Positions 8,179 through 16,809 of a stretch of 64,000 nucleotides of DNA are shown piece after piece (the first letter of the stretch is position 1; the number at the start of each line of letters is the position of its first letter). The translations under genes were made by a program, and so were the position numbers. The notes under the pieces are model-generated. The model ran no database searches and was not told where the DNA came from. It saw nothing but the letters and a program-made list of their open reading frames with translations. Source of the stretch: Sphingomonas sp. (GTDB taxonomy: Bacteria > Pseudomonadota > Alphaproteobacteria > Sphingomonadales > Sphingomonadaceae); NCBI RefSeq assembly GCF_029239295.1, contig NZ_JAQZBC010000003.1, positions 1-64,000 of the forward strand, given 5' to 3'.

Positions 8179-9494
8179 GGCGCTGGATACCGTCGGTCGG
8201 CCTGCTTGGGCAGGTCGTCGCGATTCTCCTCCTCACGATGGTCATCGAGTTCGGCGTGTCGACCGCGCTGTACGAACGGGCGAGCGAGTTTTCGGTCCGT
8301 GACGACGAATCGCGCCGGCTGGCCGAACATCTCGTCATCAGCCGACGGCTGCTGGAGGATCGCCCGCCGGCACAGCGGACCGCGCTGGCCAATGAACTGA
8401 CCACCGATCGCTACGAGGTGCATTGGCAGAGCGCGGCCGGTGTCCCGCCCAATCCCGATCCCGCGCTTGATGCGATGCGCCGCCAGATCGTCGATTGGGA
8501 GCCTGCGCTGCGCACCGGCGACATCCGCCTGCGGCTGATCTCTCCCGGTCGAAGCTCCAAGGTGATGGGCGCGTTGCGGCTGCGCGATGGCAGCTGGCTG
8601 CAATTCCGCACGCTGGAGGCGGTCGCCAAGCTCGACTTCGCTTACGAACGCGTGTTGCTGGGGCTGGTCCCCGCCGTGGCGCTGATGATCCTGGGCGGAT
8701 TGATGCTCCGCCGCGCGCTGAAGCCGTTGAAGCAACTGGCCGAGGCGGCCGATCGTGTCGGCCATTATGAGGTCGGCTCGGTCCCCGAAGATGGTCCGCG
8801 CGAGGTGCGCCGGCTCGTCTCTGCATTCAACCGGATGCAATCACGTATCACGGCGCTGATCGAGGCGCGTACCCAGTCGCTGGCCGCCGTCGGACACGAT
8901 CTGCGCACACCGCTCGCCCGGCTGCGGCTGCGCACCGAAGCGATCGAGAGCAACGAGACGCGCGCCGCGATCGGCCAGGATGTTTCGGAGATGGAGGCGA
9001 TGATCGCCTCGCTCCTCGCCTTCCTCGGCGGTGACACCGATCCGGAGAAACCGACCTCGCTCGACCTTGCGGTGCTGTGCGCGACGCTGGTCGATGACGC
9101 CACTGACCGCGGCTATGAGGCGACGTATGTCGGGCCGGATCATTTCGAACTGCGGCTGCGCCGGCTGGCGATCAAGCGCGCGCTGACGAACCTGATCGAG
9201 AATGCGCTCCATTACGGCGAGCGAGTCACCGTGGTGCTGGAGCCCGGCGACGGCCTGGTGACGATTCGCGTGATGGACGATGGCCCCGGCATTCCGGAGA
9301 ACCAGATGGAGGCCGTGCTGGAGCCGTTCGTCCGGCTGGATCCGGCGCGCGGGCGCAATACGGTGGGCTTTGGCCTCGGCCTCCCAATCGTGGTGCAGGC
9401 GATCGCGGCGGAGGACGGACAGCTGATGCTGTCGAACCGCGCCAGCGGCGGGCTGGTCGCGACGGTCACGTTGCCGATCACCCGGCTCGCCTGA
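8175..9494 (+). CDS. Sensor histidine kinase, HAMP type
   Basis: A 439-aa membrane kinase. TM1 is at about residues 8-28, followed by a periplasmic sensor of roughly 120 residues with no recognised fold. TM2 is at about 160-178, and a HAMP linker (LKPLKQLAEAADRVG) follows. The H-box holds H241 in VGHDLRTPLARLRLR. The ATPase domain shows the N-box (LTNLIENALHYG), G1 (DDGPGIP) and G2 (GFGLGLPI). The start is TTG at 8175, with GGAG at good spacing, overlapping the response regulator stop. The signal is unknown; the downstream anhydrase and anion transporter suggest an inorganic anion, CO2/bicarbonate or pH, which is an inference. Confidence 0.92.
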   Translation: MRRWIPSVGLLGQVVAILLLTMVIEFGVSTALYERASEFSVRDDESRRLAEHLVISRRLLEDRPPAQRTALANELTTDRYEVHWQSAAGVPPNPDPALDAMRRQIVDWEPALRTGDIRLRLISPGRSSKVMGALRLRDGSWLQFRTLEAVAKLDFAYERVLLGLVPAVALMILGGLMLRRALKPLKQLAEAADRVGHYEVGSVPEDGPREVRRLVSAFNRMQSRITALIEARTQSLAAVGHDLRTPLARLRLRTEAIESNETRAAIGQDVSEMEAMIASLLAFLGGDTDPEKPTSLDLAVLCATLVDDATDRGYEATYVGPDHFELRLRRLAIKRALTNLIENALHYGERVTVVLEPGDGLVTIRVMDDGPGIPENQMEAVLEPFVRLDPARGRNTVGFGLGLPIVVQAIAAEDGQLMLSNRASGGLVATVTLPITRLA

Positions 9495-9502
9495 CCGATC
9501 AG

Positions 9503-9520
9503 ACATTAAATGTAACGTTG
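9503..9520 (+). promoter_or_regulatory. AATGTAACGTTG element upstream of carbonic anhydrase
   Basis: ACATT-A-AATGT (9503-9513) is an 11-base palindrome that overlaps AATGTAACGTTG (9509-9520). GCTGCG follows shortly after, as it does in the copy before the TorF gene. It lies about 65 bases upstream of the anhydrase GTG start, a normal activator position. Confidence 0.4.
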
Positions 9521-9584
9521 GCGCTGCGGTCCAGAAAAGCGCAGCAACTAAATAAGCTGTTCCAGTTTTATAGGAGCAGCCCCC

Positions 9585-10283
9585 GTGAACGAACTTATCG
9601 GTCGGGTCTTCAACTTCGAAAAGAAGGTCTACGAAGACAGCCGTGCGCTTTATTCAAAGCTCGCGAACCATGGGCAGGAGCCGAAGGCGCTGATCATCAG
9701 CTGCGCCGACTCGCGAATCGTGCCCGAGCAAATTATGCAGGCACAGCCGGGCGATCTGTTCGTCTGCCGTAACGCCGGCAATATTGTGCCGCCCTATGCA
9801 ACTCAGAACGGCGGCGTCACTTCCACAGTGGAATACGCAATTGCCGCACTCGGCATCCGCGACATCATTGTCTGCGGCCACTCCGATTGTGGCGCGATGA
9901 AGGGTCTGGCTGGCGATCCGGCGAAGCTGGAGCCGATGCCGAACGTCGCAGCCTGGCTGCGTCACGGCTCCGCCGCGCGCCAGGTTGTCGATTCGAGCTA
10001 TCCCGATCTCGAAGACAGCGAGCGCGTCCGCGTGATCAGCCTGGAGAACGTCGTGGTCCAGCTGGCGCATCTGCGCACCCATCCGTCGGTCGCGGCCGGC
10101 GTCGCGCGCGGTGAGATCGCGCTGCACGGCTGGTTCGTCGACATCCACAATGGGCAGATGCTGGCGCTGAACGGCCAGACCTCGCGCTTCGAGGCGGTTC
10201 GCGCCGACAAGCCACTGCCGGTGGCCGTCCCCGCAGAGAGGCGCCTCGCGGCTGACCTCCCCTTCCAAGAGGCAGCGGAATAA
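9585..10283 (+). CDS. Beta-class carbonic anhydrase
   Basis: Zinc enzyme that interconverts CO2 and bicarbonate; 232 aa, cytoplasmic. All beta-class active-site residues are visible: zinc ligands C40, H99 and C102 (in CADSR and CGHSDCGAM), and the D42/R44 dyad. FVCRNAGNIVPP is the other family block. The start is GTG, with AGGAG upstream. The stop TAA shares a base with the ATG of the SulP gene (TAATG), so the two are coupled. This pairing with a SulP transporter points to bicarbonate supply for anaplerosis. Confidence 0.95.
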   Translation: MNELIGRVFNFEKKVYEDSRALYSKLANHGQEPKALIISCADSRIVPEQIMQAQPGDLFVCRNAGNIVPPYATQNGGVTSTVEYAIAALGIRDIIVCGHSDCGAMKGLAGDPAKLEPMPNVAAWLRHGSAARQVVDSSYPDLEDSERVRVISLENVVVQLAHLRTHPSVAAGVARGEIALHGWFVDIHNGQMLALNGQTSRFEAVRADKPLPVAVPAERRLAADLPFQEAAE

Positions 10284-11812
10284 TGAAGCAGGATGCGATC
10301 GAGCGCCCTGGCGTCTCCATTCCCTCTTTGAAGTTCTTTGGTCGGGACTTCACTGCCTCGATCGTGGTCTTCCTCGTCGCAATGCCCTTGTGCATGGGCA
10401 TCGCGATCGCTTCCGGTGTGCCGCCTGAAAAAGGCCTGATCACCGGCATCATCGGCGGTATCGTCGTTGGTGCGCTGGCCGGATCGCCGCTTCAGGTGTC
10501 CGGTCCGGCCGCCGGCCTGGCGGTGATCGTCTTTGAATTGGTGCGAGACCAGGGCCTGTCGGCGCTGGGCCCCATCCTGATCCTGGCCGGTGCGATTCAG
10601 GTCGTTGCCGGTATCTTCCGCCTCGGCGGCTGGTTCCGGGCGATCAGCCCGGCAGTGGTGCACGGCATGTTGGCGGGCATCGGCGTGCTGATCGTCGTGG
10701 GCCAGTTCCACGTGCTGTTCGATCACAAGCCGCTGTCGTCCGGCCTGGAAAACCTGGCAGCGATGCCGGGCCGTCTGCTCGGCCTGTCGACCGATCTGCA
10801 GGCGACCGAGCTGGCGTTCATGCTGGCGCTCGTCACGATCGGCAGCATGGTGGGGTGGGAGAAGTTCCGCCCGCAGTCGCTGCGCCTCGTTCCCGGTGCG
10901 CTGGTCGGCGTGGTCGCGGCAACGCTGCTCACCGTCTTCCTCGGCATCGACGTCGCGAAGGTCGTGGTTCCGGAATCGATCATGGGTGCCATTGCGCCGC
11001 CGGAAAGCGGCTTCCTCGCCCGCTTTGCCGATCCGGCCGTGATCACCGCCGCTGTCGCCATCGCCTTCATCGCGTCGGCCGAAACGCTGCTGTCCGCCGC
11101 CGCGGTCGACAAGATGCACGACGGCGTTCGTACCGACTACAACAAGGAACTGCGCGCGCAGGGCGTGGGTAACCTGCTCTGCGGCTTTGCCGGCTCGCTG
11201 CCGATGACCGGCGTGATCGTTCGTTCGTCCGCCAATGTGCAGGCCGGCGCGGTCACCCGTTCCTCGGCGATCCTGCACGGCGTCTGGATCCTCGGCTTCG
11301 TCGCGCTGCTGCCGTGGTTGCTGCGCGCCATCCCGATGGCGGCACTGGGCGCGGTACTGGTCGTCACCGGCTGGCGCCTGGTCAGCCTGAAGCATGCGCA
11401 GCACCTGTATCGCGATTATGGCGTCCTGCCGGTCGTGATCTGGGCGGCAACGCTGATCATGGTCGTTGCTACCGATCTGCTCACCGGCGTGCTGGTCGGC
11501 ATCGGCCTGACGGTGCTGGAACTGGTGCCCAACCTGCGCCGCCTGCGTCTGCGGGTGTTCGAGCAGCAGGACGGCGAATCGCACGCCATCTCGCTCGATG
11601 GCTCGGCGACCTTCGTCACCCTGCCCAAGCTGTCCGCGACGCTCGATCGCGTGCCGGCCAACGCGCCGTGCCGCCTCGACGTATCGAAGCTGGATGCGGT
11701 CGATCATACGTCGGCGGAACTGCTGCGTGACTGGTTCCAGCGCCGCAAGGCAGCTGGTAGTCCGGTCGAGCTGCGCGGTCAGCGTGGCCGGATCGCCACA
11801 CTGGCAGCCTGA
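10283..11812 (+). CDS. SulP-family anion transporter with STAS domain (likely bicarbonate)
   Basis: A 509-aa inner-membrane transporter. The SulP core (about 15-420) has roughly a dozen hydrophobic segments and the motifs AMPLCMGIAIASGVPPEKGL and SPLQVSGPAAGL. A short STAS-like tail (about 435-500, with LDVSKLDAVDHTSAELL) follows. SulP proteins carry sulfate, bicarbonate or other anions. Its one-base overlap with a carbonic anhydrase gene makes bicarbonate the likeliest substrate here (as in BicA-like systems), but sulfate is not excluded. A large inverted repeat lies immediately downstream. Confidence 0.9.
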   Translation: MKQDAIERPGVSIPSLKFFGRDFTASIVVFLVAMPLCMGIAIASGVPPEKGLITGIIGGIVVGALAGSPLQVSGPAAGLAVIVFELVRDQGLSALGPILILAGAIQVVAGIFRLGGWFRAISPAVVHGMLAGIGVLIVVGQFHVLFDHKPLSSGLENLAAMPGRLLGLSTDLQATELAFMLALVTIGSMVGWEKFRPQSLRLVPGALVGVVAATLLTVFLGIDVAKVVVPESIMGAIAPPESGFLARFADPAVITAAVAIAFIASAETLLSAAAVDKMHDGVRTDYNKELRAQGVGNLLCGFAGSLPMTGVIVRSSANVQAGAVTRSSAILHGVWILGFVALLPWLLRAIPMAALGAVLVVTGWRLVSLKHAQHLYRDYGVLPVVIWAATLIMVVATDLLTGVLVGIGLTVLELVPNLRRLRLRVFEQQDGESHAISLDGSATFVTLPKLSATLDRVPANAPCRLDVSKLDAVDHTSAELLRDWFQRRKAAGSPVELRGQRGRIATLAA

Positions 11813-11823
11813 CGTACCCGGAA

Positions 11824-11881
11824 ACACTTTGACGCAATCTGGCAATGTTACGTTGATATTGCTGCGATAGCGTCAAAGTGT
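11824..11881. repeat. Long inverted repeat between sulP and the TorF gene
   Basis: Perfect 12-base arms ACACTTTGACGC (11824-11835) and GCGTCAAAGTGT (11870-11881) enclose 34 bases. Inside is a second palindrome, GCAAT (11842-11846) with ATTGC (11858-11862), which contains the AATGTTACGTTG element (11844-11855). No T-run follows, so a simple terminator does not explain it fully. It could be a bidirectional terminator, an operator array or an mRNA-end structure. Confidence 0.6.
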
Positions 11882-11970
11882 CCGGCCAGCGAGCGACCGC
11901 TCCCCTGCATGGGGGAGGAGGAGCGCAAGCGGACCGGAAGCAGGAGGAGCCTCTGCAAACAGGAGGTTCC

Positions 11971-12816
11971 ATGATGTTTCTGAAGTATCTGCCTGCCGCG
12001 TTCCTCGCGGTCGCCGCTCTTCCCGCCCACGCTCAGGAAGAGCCTCCCAAACCCGTAACCGTCAGCGGCAGCATCGCGCTGGTCTCCGACTATCGCTATC
12101 GTGGCGTCTCGCAGACCGACAAGGAGATGGCCGTCCAGGGCGGCATCACCGTCAAGCATGAAAGCGGCGTGTACGCCGGCGTATGGGGATCGAACCTCGC
12201 CGGCTGGGGCACGTTCGGCGGCTCCAACATGGAGCTGGACCTGATCGGCGGATTTGCCACCGAGGTATCGCCCGGCGTCAACCTCGACGTCGGCCTCACC
12301 TGGTACATGTATCCGGGCGGGGCAGACAAAACCGACTTTGCCGAACCCTATGTGAAGGTATCGGGCACGCTGGGCCCGGTGAACCTGCTGGCCGGTGTCG
12401 CCTACGCGCCGAAGCAGCAGGCGCTCGGCCGCTGGTACTTCAGCGGCGCCGATGCCGCAGCCGGGGTCTACAATGATCCGGGTGACAAGGAAGACAATCT
12501 GTACCTGTGGGTCGACGGATCGGTCGGCATTCCCTCGACGCCGCTGACGGCAAAGGCGCATGTCGGCTTTTCCGATGGCAACCGCGGCCTGGGCCCGAAC
12601 GGCACCAGCATCGCGCCGACCGGCAAATACCTCGACTATCTGATCGGGCTCGACTTCGCGGTGCCCAGCACCCCGCTGACGCTGGGCGTGGCGTTCGTCG
12701 ACACGAACCTGAAGAAGCGCGAGATAGCGTACCTCCAGCCCAATTTCTCCTCCACCAAGAACGGCAGCCGGATCGATTCCGATACGGTCGTTTTCTCGGT
12801 CAGCGCGGCCTTCTGA
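11971..12816 (+). CDS. TorF-family putative outer-membrane porin
   Basis: A 281-aa exported protein. It has a signal peptide (MMFLKYLPAAFLAVAALPAHAQ), then SGSIALVSDYRYRGVSQTDKEMAVQGGI, the hallmark of the TIGR02001/TorF outer-membrane beta-barrel family. The rest is alternating amphipathic strands and ends in Phe (SVSAAF), as outer-membrane barrels do. A strong AGGAGG (11961-11966) precedes two adjacent ATGs; the second, at 11974, has the better spacing. The AATGTTACGTTG element upstream matches the one before the anhydrase, so the porin is probably co-regulated and may admit the anion used by SulP. That role is inferred. Confidence 0.87.
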   Translation: MMFLKYLPAAFLAVAALPAHAQEEPPKPVTVSGSIALVSDYRYRGVSQTDKEMAVQGGITVKHESGVYAGVWGSNLAGWGTFGGSNMELDLIGGFATEVSPGVNLDVGLTWYMYPGGADKTDFAEPYVKVSGTLGPVNLLAGVAYAPKQQALGRWYFSGADAAAGVYNDPGDKEDNLYLWVDGSVGIPSTPLTAKAHVGFSDGNRGLGPNGTSIAPTGKYLDYLIGLDFAVPSTPLTLGVAFVDTNLKKREIAYLQPNFSSTKNGSRIDSDTVVFSVSAAF

Positions 12817-12842
12817 ACCGGGCACGCGAAGTTCGGCTTTAG

Positions 12843-12875
12843 GATGGGCGGGGGGTTTGCTTCCCCTCGCCCATC
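12843..12875 (+). terminator. GC-rich hairpin after the TorF gene
   Basis: GATGGGCG (12843-12850) pairs with CGCCCATC (12868-12875). An inner GGGG/CCCC stem and a TTTGCTT loop extend it. It sits 26 bases after the porin stop. A U-tract is lacking, so Rho-independent termination is uncertain. Confidence 0.5.
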
Positions 12876-12913
12876 CCCACATAAGGGCCCGAACCATCAA
12901 TCGGGAGCAGCCC

Positions 12914-13825
12914 TTGGCTACGCTGGGAATGAGTGCCGCGGAAAAGGAAGCCGTTCAGGCATTCCGCACGGATGTGGTCGAGCCGTCGATGACGAAGCTC
13001 GTCATTATCGATTTCTGGGCCGAATGGTGCGGCCCGTGCAAGGCGCTGACCCCGGTGCTGGAAAAGGTCGCGGCCGCCTACGCTGACAAGGGCGTCGTGC
13101 TGGCCAAGGTCGATACCGACAAGAACCAGTTCATCGCCTCGCAATTCCAGATCCGCTCGATCCCGACCGTTTATGCGATGTTCCAGGGGCAGCTGGTGGC
13201 CGACCTGACCAGTGCGCGCACCGAGTCGGCGTTGCGCACGATGCTCGACCAGTTGCTGCGCCAGCTGCCGATCCAGGGCGAGGCACAGTCGCAGGAAGCG
13301 GAACTCGAACCGCTGATCGCAATGGGCGAGGATGTGCTGGCTCAGGGCGATGTCGAACGCGCCCTGTCGATCTTCGACCAGCTCATGGAAATGGCGCCGG
13401 AACATCCTGCCGTCCTGTCCGGCCGCATCCGCGCGCTGGTCGCCGCCGGCGCGCATGACGAGGCGCAGGCGATGCTCGACACGCTGCCCGAGGACGTCGC
13501 CAAGCGCCCCGATATCGAGCGTGCGCGCGCCGCGCTGGCGCTCGCCCAGTCCGCGCCGCCTGTCGACGATCTCGCCCCGCTGGAGGCCGCCGTCGTCGCC
13601 AACCCGGACGATCATCAGGCCCGCTTCGATCTCGCCAATGCCCAGATGGCGGCGGGCCAGCGCGATGCGGCTGCCGACAATCTTCTCTCGATCATTGCCA
13701 GCGAGCGTGAATGGAATGAGGGCGCGGCGCGCCAGCAGCTGCTGAAGCTGTTCGAGGTCGTCGGGCTGGAGGATCCGTGGGTATCGGCGCAGCGCCGCCG
13801 ACTGTCCGCCATCCTGTTCGGATGA
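12914..13825 (+). CDS. CnoX/YbbN-type thioredoxin-fold co-chaperone
   Basis: A 303-aa cytoplasmic protein. A thioredoxin domain (about 20-125) carries an intact WCGPC active site, followed by a TPR-like region (about 140-300, EPLIAMGEDVLAQGDVERALSIFDQLM and similar repeats). This is the CnoX/YbbN arrangement, in which the protein holds oxidised clients and passes them to GroEL. E. coli CnoX has lost the first cysteine, but this protein keeps both, so it may also act as a reductase. The start is taken as TTG at 12914 behind GGGAGCAG; the ATG at 12929 has no good ribosome site. Its stop overlaps the next gene as ATGA. Confidence 0.86.
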   Translation: MATLGMSAAEKEAVQAFRTDVVEPSMTKLVIIDFWAEWCGPCKALTPVLEKVAAAYADKGVVLAKVDTDKNQFIASQFQIRSIPTVYAMFQGQLVADLTSARTESALRTMLDQLLRQLPIQGEAQSQEAELEPLIAMGEDVLAQGDVERALSIFDQLMEMAPEHPAVLSGRIRALVAAGAHDEAQAMLDTLPEDVAKRPDIERARAALALAQSAPPVDDLAPLEAAVVANPDDHQARFDLANAQMAAGQRDAAADNLLSIIASEREWNEGAARQQLLKLFEVVGLEDPWVSAQRRRLSAILFG

Positions 13826-14439
13826 CCCGGCTCTCCATCTTCCCCCTGCCCGGTGCTCTTTTGTTTCCGGGCATGCACTTGCCGCTGCACATTTTCGAGC
13901 CGCGGTACCGCGCGATGATCTCCGATGCGATGGCGCGGGACCGGCGGATCGGCATGATCCAGCCGCGGATGATGGAGGCGGGCGCCGGCGACAAGCCGGC
14001 GCTGTACGACATTGGCTGTGTCGGTCGGATCGCCGACATCGAGATGCTGGACGATGGCCGGTCCAATCTGGTGCTGGAGGGCGTGTCGCTGTTCCGGCTC
14101 GAGCGCGAGCTCGACGTCGCCACCCTCTTCCGCCAGGTTGAGGCGACGCTGCTGCCCGAGCCGCCGCCCGAGACGCTGTCGCTCGGGGAGCGGTCCGCGC
14201 TGGAGCTGGAGGCACGGCGCTTTGCCGACCATCAGGGTTATGCCGTGGACTGGGAAGCCGTCGCCCGGCTCGACGACCAGAGCCTCGTCAACGGCATCGC
14301 GCAGATCGCGCCCTTCGACGTAGCGGCCAAGCAAGCGCTGCTCGAGGCGGACGGGATCAAGATGCGCGCCGACCTGATCGTCCAGCTGATGCAATTCTTC
14401 GGCCGCCACGACGGCGACGACCGGGTGACGCTCCAGTGA
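13822..14439 (+). CDS. Lon N-terminal (substrate-binding) domain protein, stand-alone
   Basis: A 205-aa protein consisting only of the Lon N-terminal domain: [30 protein letters not shown] at the start, then [24 protein letters not shown]. There is no AAA+ or protease domain, so it is not Lon itself. Small LonN proteins of this kind are common in alphaproteobacteria and their role is not settled. The ATG overlaps the CnoX stop, and its own TGA overlaps the GTG of the Trm112 gene, so three proteins are translationally linked. Confidence 0.88.
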   Translation: MTRLSIFPLPGALLFPGMHLPLHIFEPRYRAMISDAMARDRRIGMIQPRMMEAGAGDKPALYDIGCVGRIADIEMLDDGRSNLVLEGVSLFRLERELDVATLFRQVEATLLPEPPPETLSLGERSALELEARRFADHQGYAVDWEAVARLDDQSLVNGIAQIAPFDVAAKQALLEADGIKMRADLIVQLMQFFGRHDGDDRVTLQ

Positions 14440-14642
14440 ACACGGATTCGTCGGGAGTGACGATCGATCCGTGGCTGCTCGAGCGGCTGGTCTGCCCTGT
14501 CACGCGCACCCCGCTGGTGCTGGATAAGGCGGCCGGCGAGCTCATCTCCGCCGCCGCCGGCCTCGCCTATCCGATCCGCGATGGCGTGCCGGTGCTGCTG
14601 GCCGAGGAGGCCCGCGCGATCCCGCCGACACCAACCGACTGA
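14436..14642 (+). CDS. Trm112/YcaR-family small protein
   Basis: A 68-aa Trm112-like protein (UPF0434). It has [18 protein letters not shown] and then [12 protein letters not shown], the two conserved blocks. The family usually has zinc-binding cysteines, but only the CPVT cysteine is seen here. Trm112 in archaea and eukaryotes activates methyltransferases; the bacterial role is unproven. It starts with GTG overlapping the previous stop (GTGA). A strong bidirectional hairpin follows. Confidence 0.88.
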   Translation: MNTDSSGVTIDPWLLERLVCPVTRTPLVLDKAAGELISAAAGLAYPIRDGVPVLLAEEARAIPPTPTD

Positions 14643-14670
14643 TCGGCCCACCAGCCGGGCAGGTTCAGGC

Positions 14671-14710
14671 GCAAAAAGGGCGCCGGTGCGATTGGCACCG
14701 GCGCCCTTTG
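14671..14710. terminator. Bidirectional terminator between the Trm112 gene and pal
   Basis: A perfect 12-bp stem (14678-14689 with 14695-14706) and a GATTG loop are flanked by an A-run (14673-14677) on the left and TTT on the right. It can therefore end transcription from both converging genes. Confidence 0.85.
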
Positions 14711-14755
14711 CATGACCGCGGCGAGCGCGCGGACCCCGCGCCGCTCGCCGGCAAA

Positions 14756-15274
14756 TCAGTTCAGCACCACCGTCACTGCACGGCGGTTCTGTGCCCAGCT
14801 TTCCTCGTCCGAGCCGAGCGCCAGCGGGCGTTCCTTGCCATAGCTGATCGTGGTGATGCGGCTCGGCGACACGCCGCGCGCGACCAGATAGTTCTTGGCG
14901 GCGTTGGCGCGGCGATCACCCAGCGCCAGATTGTACTCACGCGTGCCGCGCTCGTCGGCGTGGCCCTCGATCGTCACGCGCACGTTGGGATAACGCTGCA
15001 GCCACACGACCTGGCTGTCCAGGATGCCGCGCGCGGTGCCGTCGATATCATATTGGTCCAGGCCGAAATTGACGGTGTCGCTGGTCACGGAGCGCTTGAA
15101 ATCCTCCGCCGAACCCGGCGTCACCACGCCATCCGCCGGTCCGGTCGCTCCGGTCTGCCCCGTCGTCGGCGCCTCGCCGGGCGCTGGCGGCAGCACCTCC
15201 GGCCGCTTCTTGGAACAGGCCGCGGTGGTCACCAATGCCGCTGCGAGCAGGACGGTGGTCGTCAGTCTGGCCAT
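14756..15274 (-). CDS. pal: Peptidoglycan-associated lipoprotein Pal
   Basis: A 172-aa outer-membrane lipoprotein. The signal peptide ends in a lipobox (VTTAAC), followed by a Pro/Gly-rich linker and an OmpA-like peptidoglycan-binding domain (about 65-172). The domain contains VNFGLDQYDID, TIEGHADERGTREYNLALGDRRA and ENRRAV-like NRRAVTVVLN. The ATG at 15274 is favoured by GGGAG at good spacing; another ATG lies 15 bases upstream. It is the last gene of the tol-pal cluster, and the terminator at 14671-14710 follows. Confidence 0.95.
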   Translation of the reverse strand: MARLTTTVLLAAALVTTAACSKKRPEVLPPAPGEAPTTGQTGATGPADGVVTPGSAEDFKRSVTSDTVNFGLDQYDIDGTARGILDSQVVWLQRYPNVRVTIEGHADERGTREYNLALGDRRANAAKNYLVARGVSPSRITTISYGKERPLALGSDEESWAQNRRAVTVVLN

Positions 15275-15333
15275 TTTCTTTTCTCCCATTTTCAGCCCCG
15301 TTGCCCCCCAGTAACAGCATTCCACTAACAGTT

Positions 15334-16809
15334 TTACGGCCGCAACGGACCCCATGAGGGGTCCGACCCGTCCAGCGGCGTCGGCACCCGGCGTTCGTTG
15401 ACGCCGGTGAGGTCGACCGACCACAGATCCGCCTTGCCGCTGCGCCCCTGCGCCGAACGATAGAACATCAGCACACGGCCGTTGGGTGCCCAGCTCGGGC
15501 CCTCGTCATGCCAGCCGTTGGTGAGGATCTTCTCGCCGCCGCCATTGGCGTTCATGATGCCGATGCGAAAGCCGCCCGACATGCGCGTGAACGCGATCAG
15601 GTCACCACGCGGGCTCCATGCCGGCGTGCCATAGCGGCCGCCGCCGAAGCTGATGCGCTGCTGGTTCGATCCATCGGCGTTCATCACGTACAATTGCTGC
15701 CCGCCGGAACGGTCGCTCTCGAACACGATCTTGCTGCCATCGGGCGAATAGCTGCCGCCGGTGTCGATCCCGGGCGAATTGGTCAGCCGCTGCGGCGTGC
15801 CGCCGGATGCGGGCACGCGATACAGGTCGGTGTTGCCGCCCGTCGCCATCGAGAACAGGATCCAGCGGCCATCGGGCGAGAAGCGCGGTGCGAAGGTCGT
15901 CGCGACATTCTGCACCACCAGCCGCTGCCGGCCGCTGCCGATCTCATAGACATAGATCGCCGGCACCCGGCCGACATAGCTCATGTACACGATCGACTGC
16001 TGGTTGGGCGAGAAACGCGGCGTCAGCACGATCGACTGGCCGTTGGTCAGGAAGCGGTGGTTGGCGCCGTCCTGGTCCATGATCGACAGGCGCTTGATGC
16101 GCTTGCCCTTCGGCCCCGTCTCCGAAACATAGACCACGCGGCTGTCGAAATACGGCCCTTCGCCGGTCAGCCGGGCATAGACCATGTCGGCGCATTTGTG
16201 CGCCGCGCGCCGCCAGTCGGACGGCGGCACGACGAAGCCCTGGCGCATCAATTCGGTCTGCGCGGACACGTCGAACAAATAGCAGCCGACCGTCAGCGTG
16301 CCGTCGCCATTGGCGCGGATATACCCCTGCACCAGCGCCTGCGCGCCCGTGCCTGCCCAATAGCTGAACGCCGGGCTCTGCACCTCGGGGAACATCACCG
16401 TGCGCAGCTGCGCCGGTGACAGCGGCTGGAACAGGCCCGAATTACGCAGGTCGTTGGTGACGATCTCCGCCAGCTGCCGCCCCAGCGCGTCGGTCGACCC
16501 GGCGGGCGTCTGCACCACCGTGGCAGGCGGCATGAAGGGGATGGCGATCGGCATCGGCGCGGAAATGCCGCCCGTTACGTCGACTTCCAGCGGGCCACCC
16601 GTGGTCTGTGCCGGTGCCGCGGCTGCGGCCGGCGCGGGTACGTTGAGCGGCGTCGGCGGCACGTCCTGCGCAACGGCAGTGGTCGCCAGCAACGTCATGA
16701 ACAGCGTCATCACGCCGGCGCGCACCGGGCGCGAAGGCCGGGCAGCTCCGCGGACCAATGCCAGCGAACGACCAAGCGGCCCGTGACGGTCAAAATCGTG
16801 ATCGGTCAT
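15334..16809 (-). CDS. tolB: Tol-Pal system protein TolB
   Basis: A 491-aa periplasmic protein. An N-terminal domain (about 60-200, with ALGRQLAEIVTNDLRNSGLFQPL) is followed by a six-bladed beta-propeller with repeated blocks such as PRFSPNQQSIVYMS, PRFSPDGRWILFSM and GSYSPDGSKIVFES. It links Pal to TolA during outer-membrane constriction. The ATG at 16809 overlaps the tolA stop (TGATG) and has GGAAG upstream. It gives an unusually long N-region before the signal sequence, so an internal ATG at 16710 is a possible alternative. Confidence 0.93.
   Translation of the reverse strand: MTDHDFDRHGPLGRSLALVRGAARPSRPVRAGVMTLFMTLLATTAVAQDVPPTPLNVPAPAAAAAPAQTTGGPLEVDVTGGISAPMPIAIPFMPPATVVQTPAGSTDALGRQLAEIVTNDLRNSGLFQPLSPAQLRTVMFPEVQSPAFSYWAGTGAQALVQGYIRANGDGTLTVGCYLFDVSAQTELMRQGFVVPPSDWRRAAHKCADMVYARLTGEGPYFDSRVVYVSETGPKGKRIKRLSIMDQDGANHRFLTNGQSIVLTPRFSPNQQSIVYMSYVGRVPAIYVYEIGSGRQRLVVQNVATTFAPRFSPDGRWILFSMATGGNTDLYRVPASGGTPQRLTNSPGIDTGGSYSPDGSKIVFESDRSGGQQLYVMNADGSNQQRISFGGGRYGTPAWSPRGDLIAFTRMSGGFRIGIMNANGGGEKILTNGWHDEGPSWAPNGRVLMFYRSAQGRSGKADLWSVDLTGVNERRVPTPLDGSDPSWGPLRP

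Noticed and set aside
9998..11845. Minus-strand open frame of 615 codons across anhydrase and SulP
   Set aside because: Compositional shadow (His/Gln/Asp/Arg-rich) of two genes with intact active-site motifs.
13822..14439. Lon protease
   Set aside because: Only the N-terminal domain is present; no ATPase or Ser-Lys protease part.
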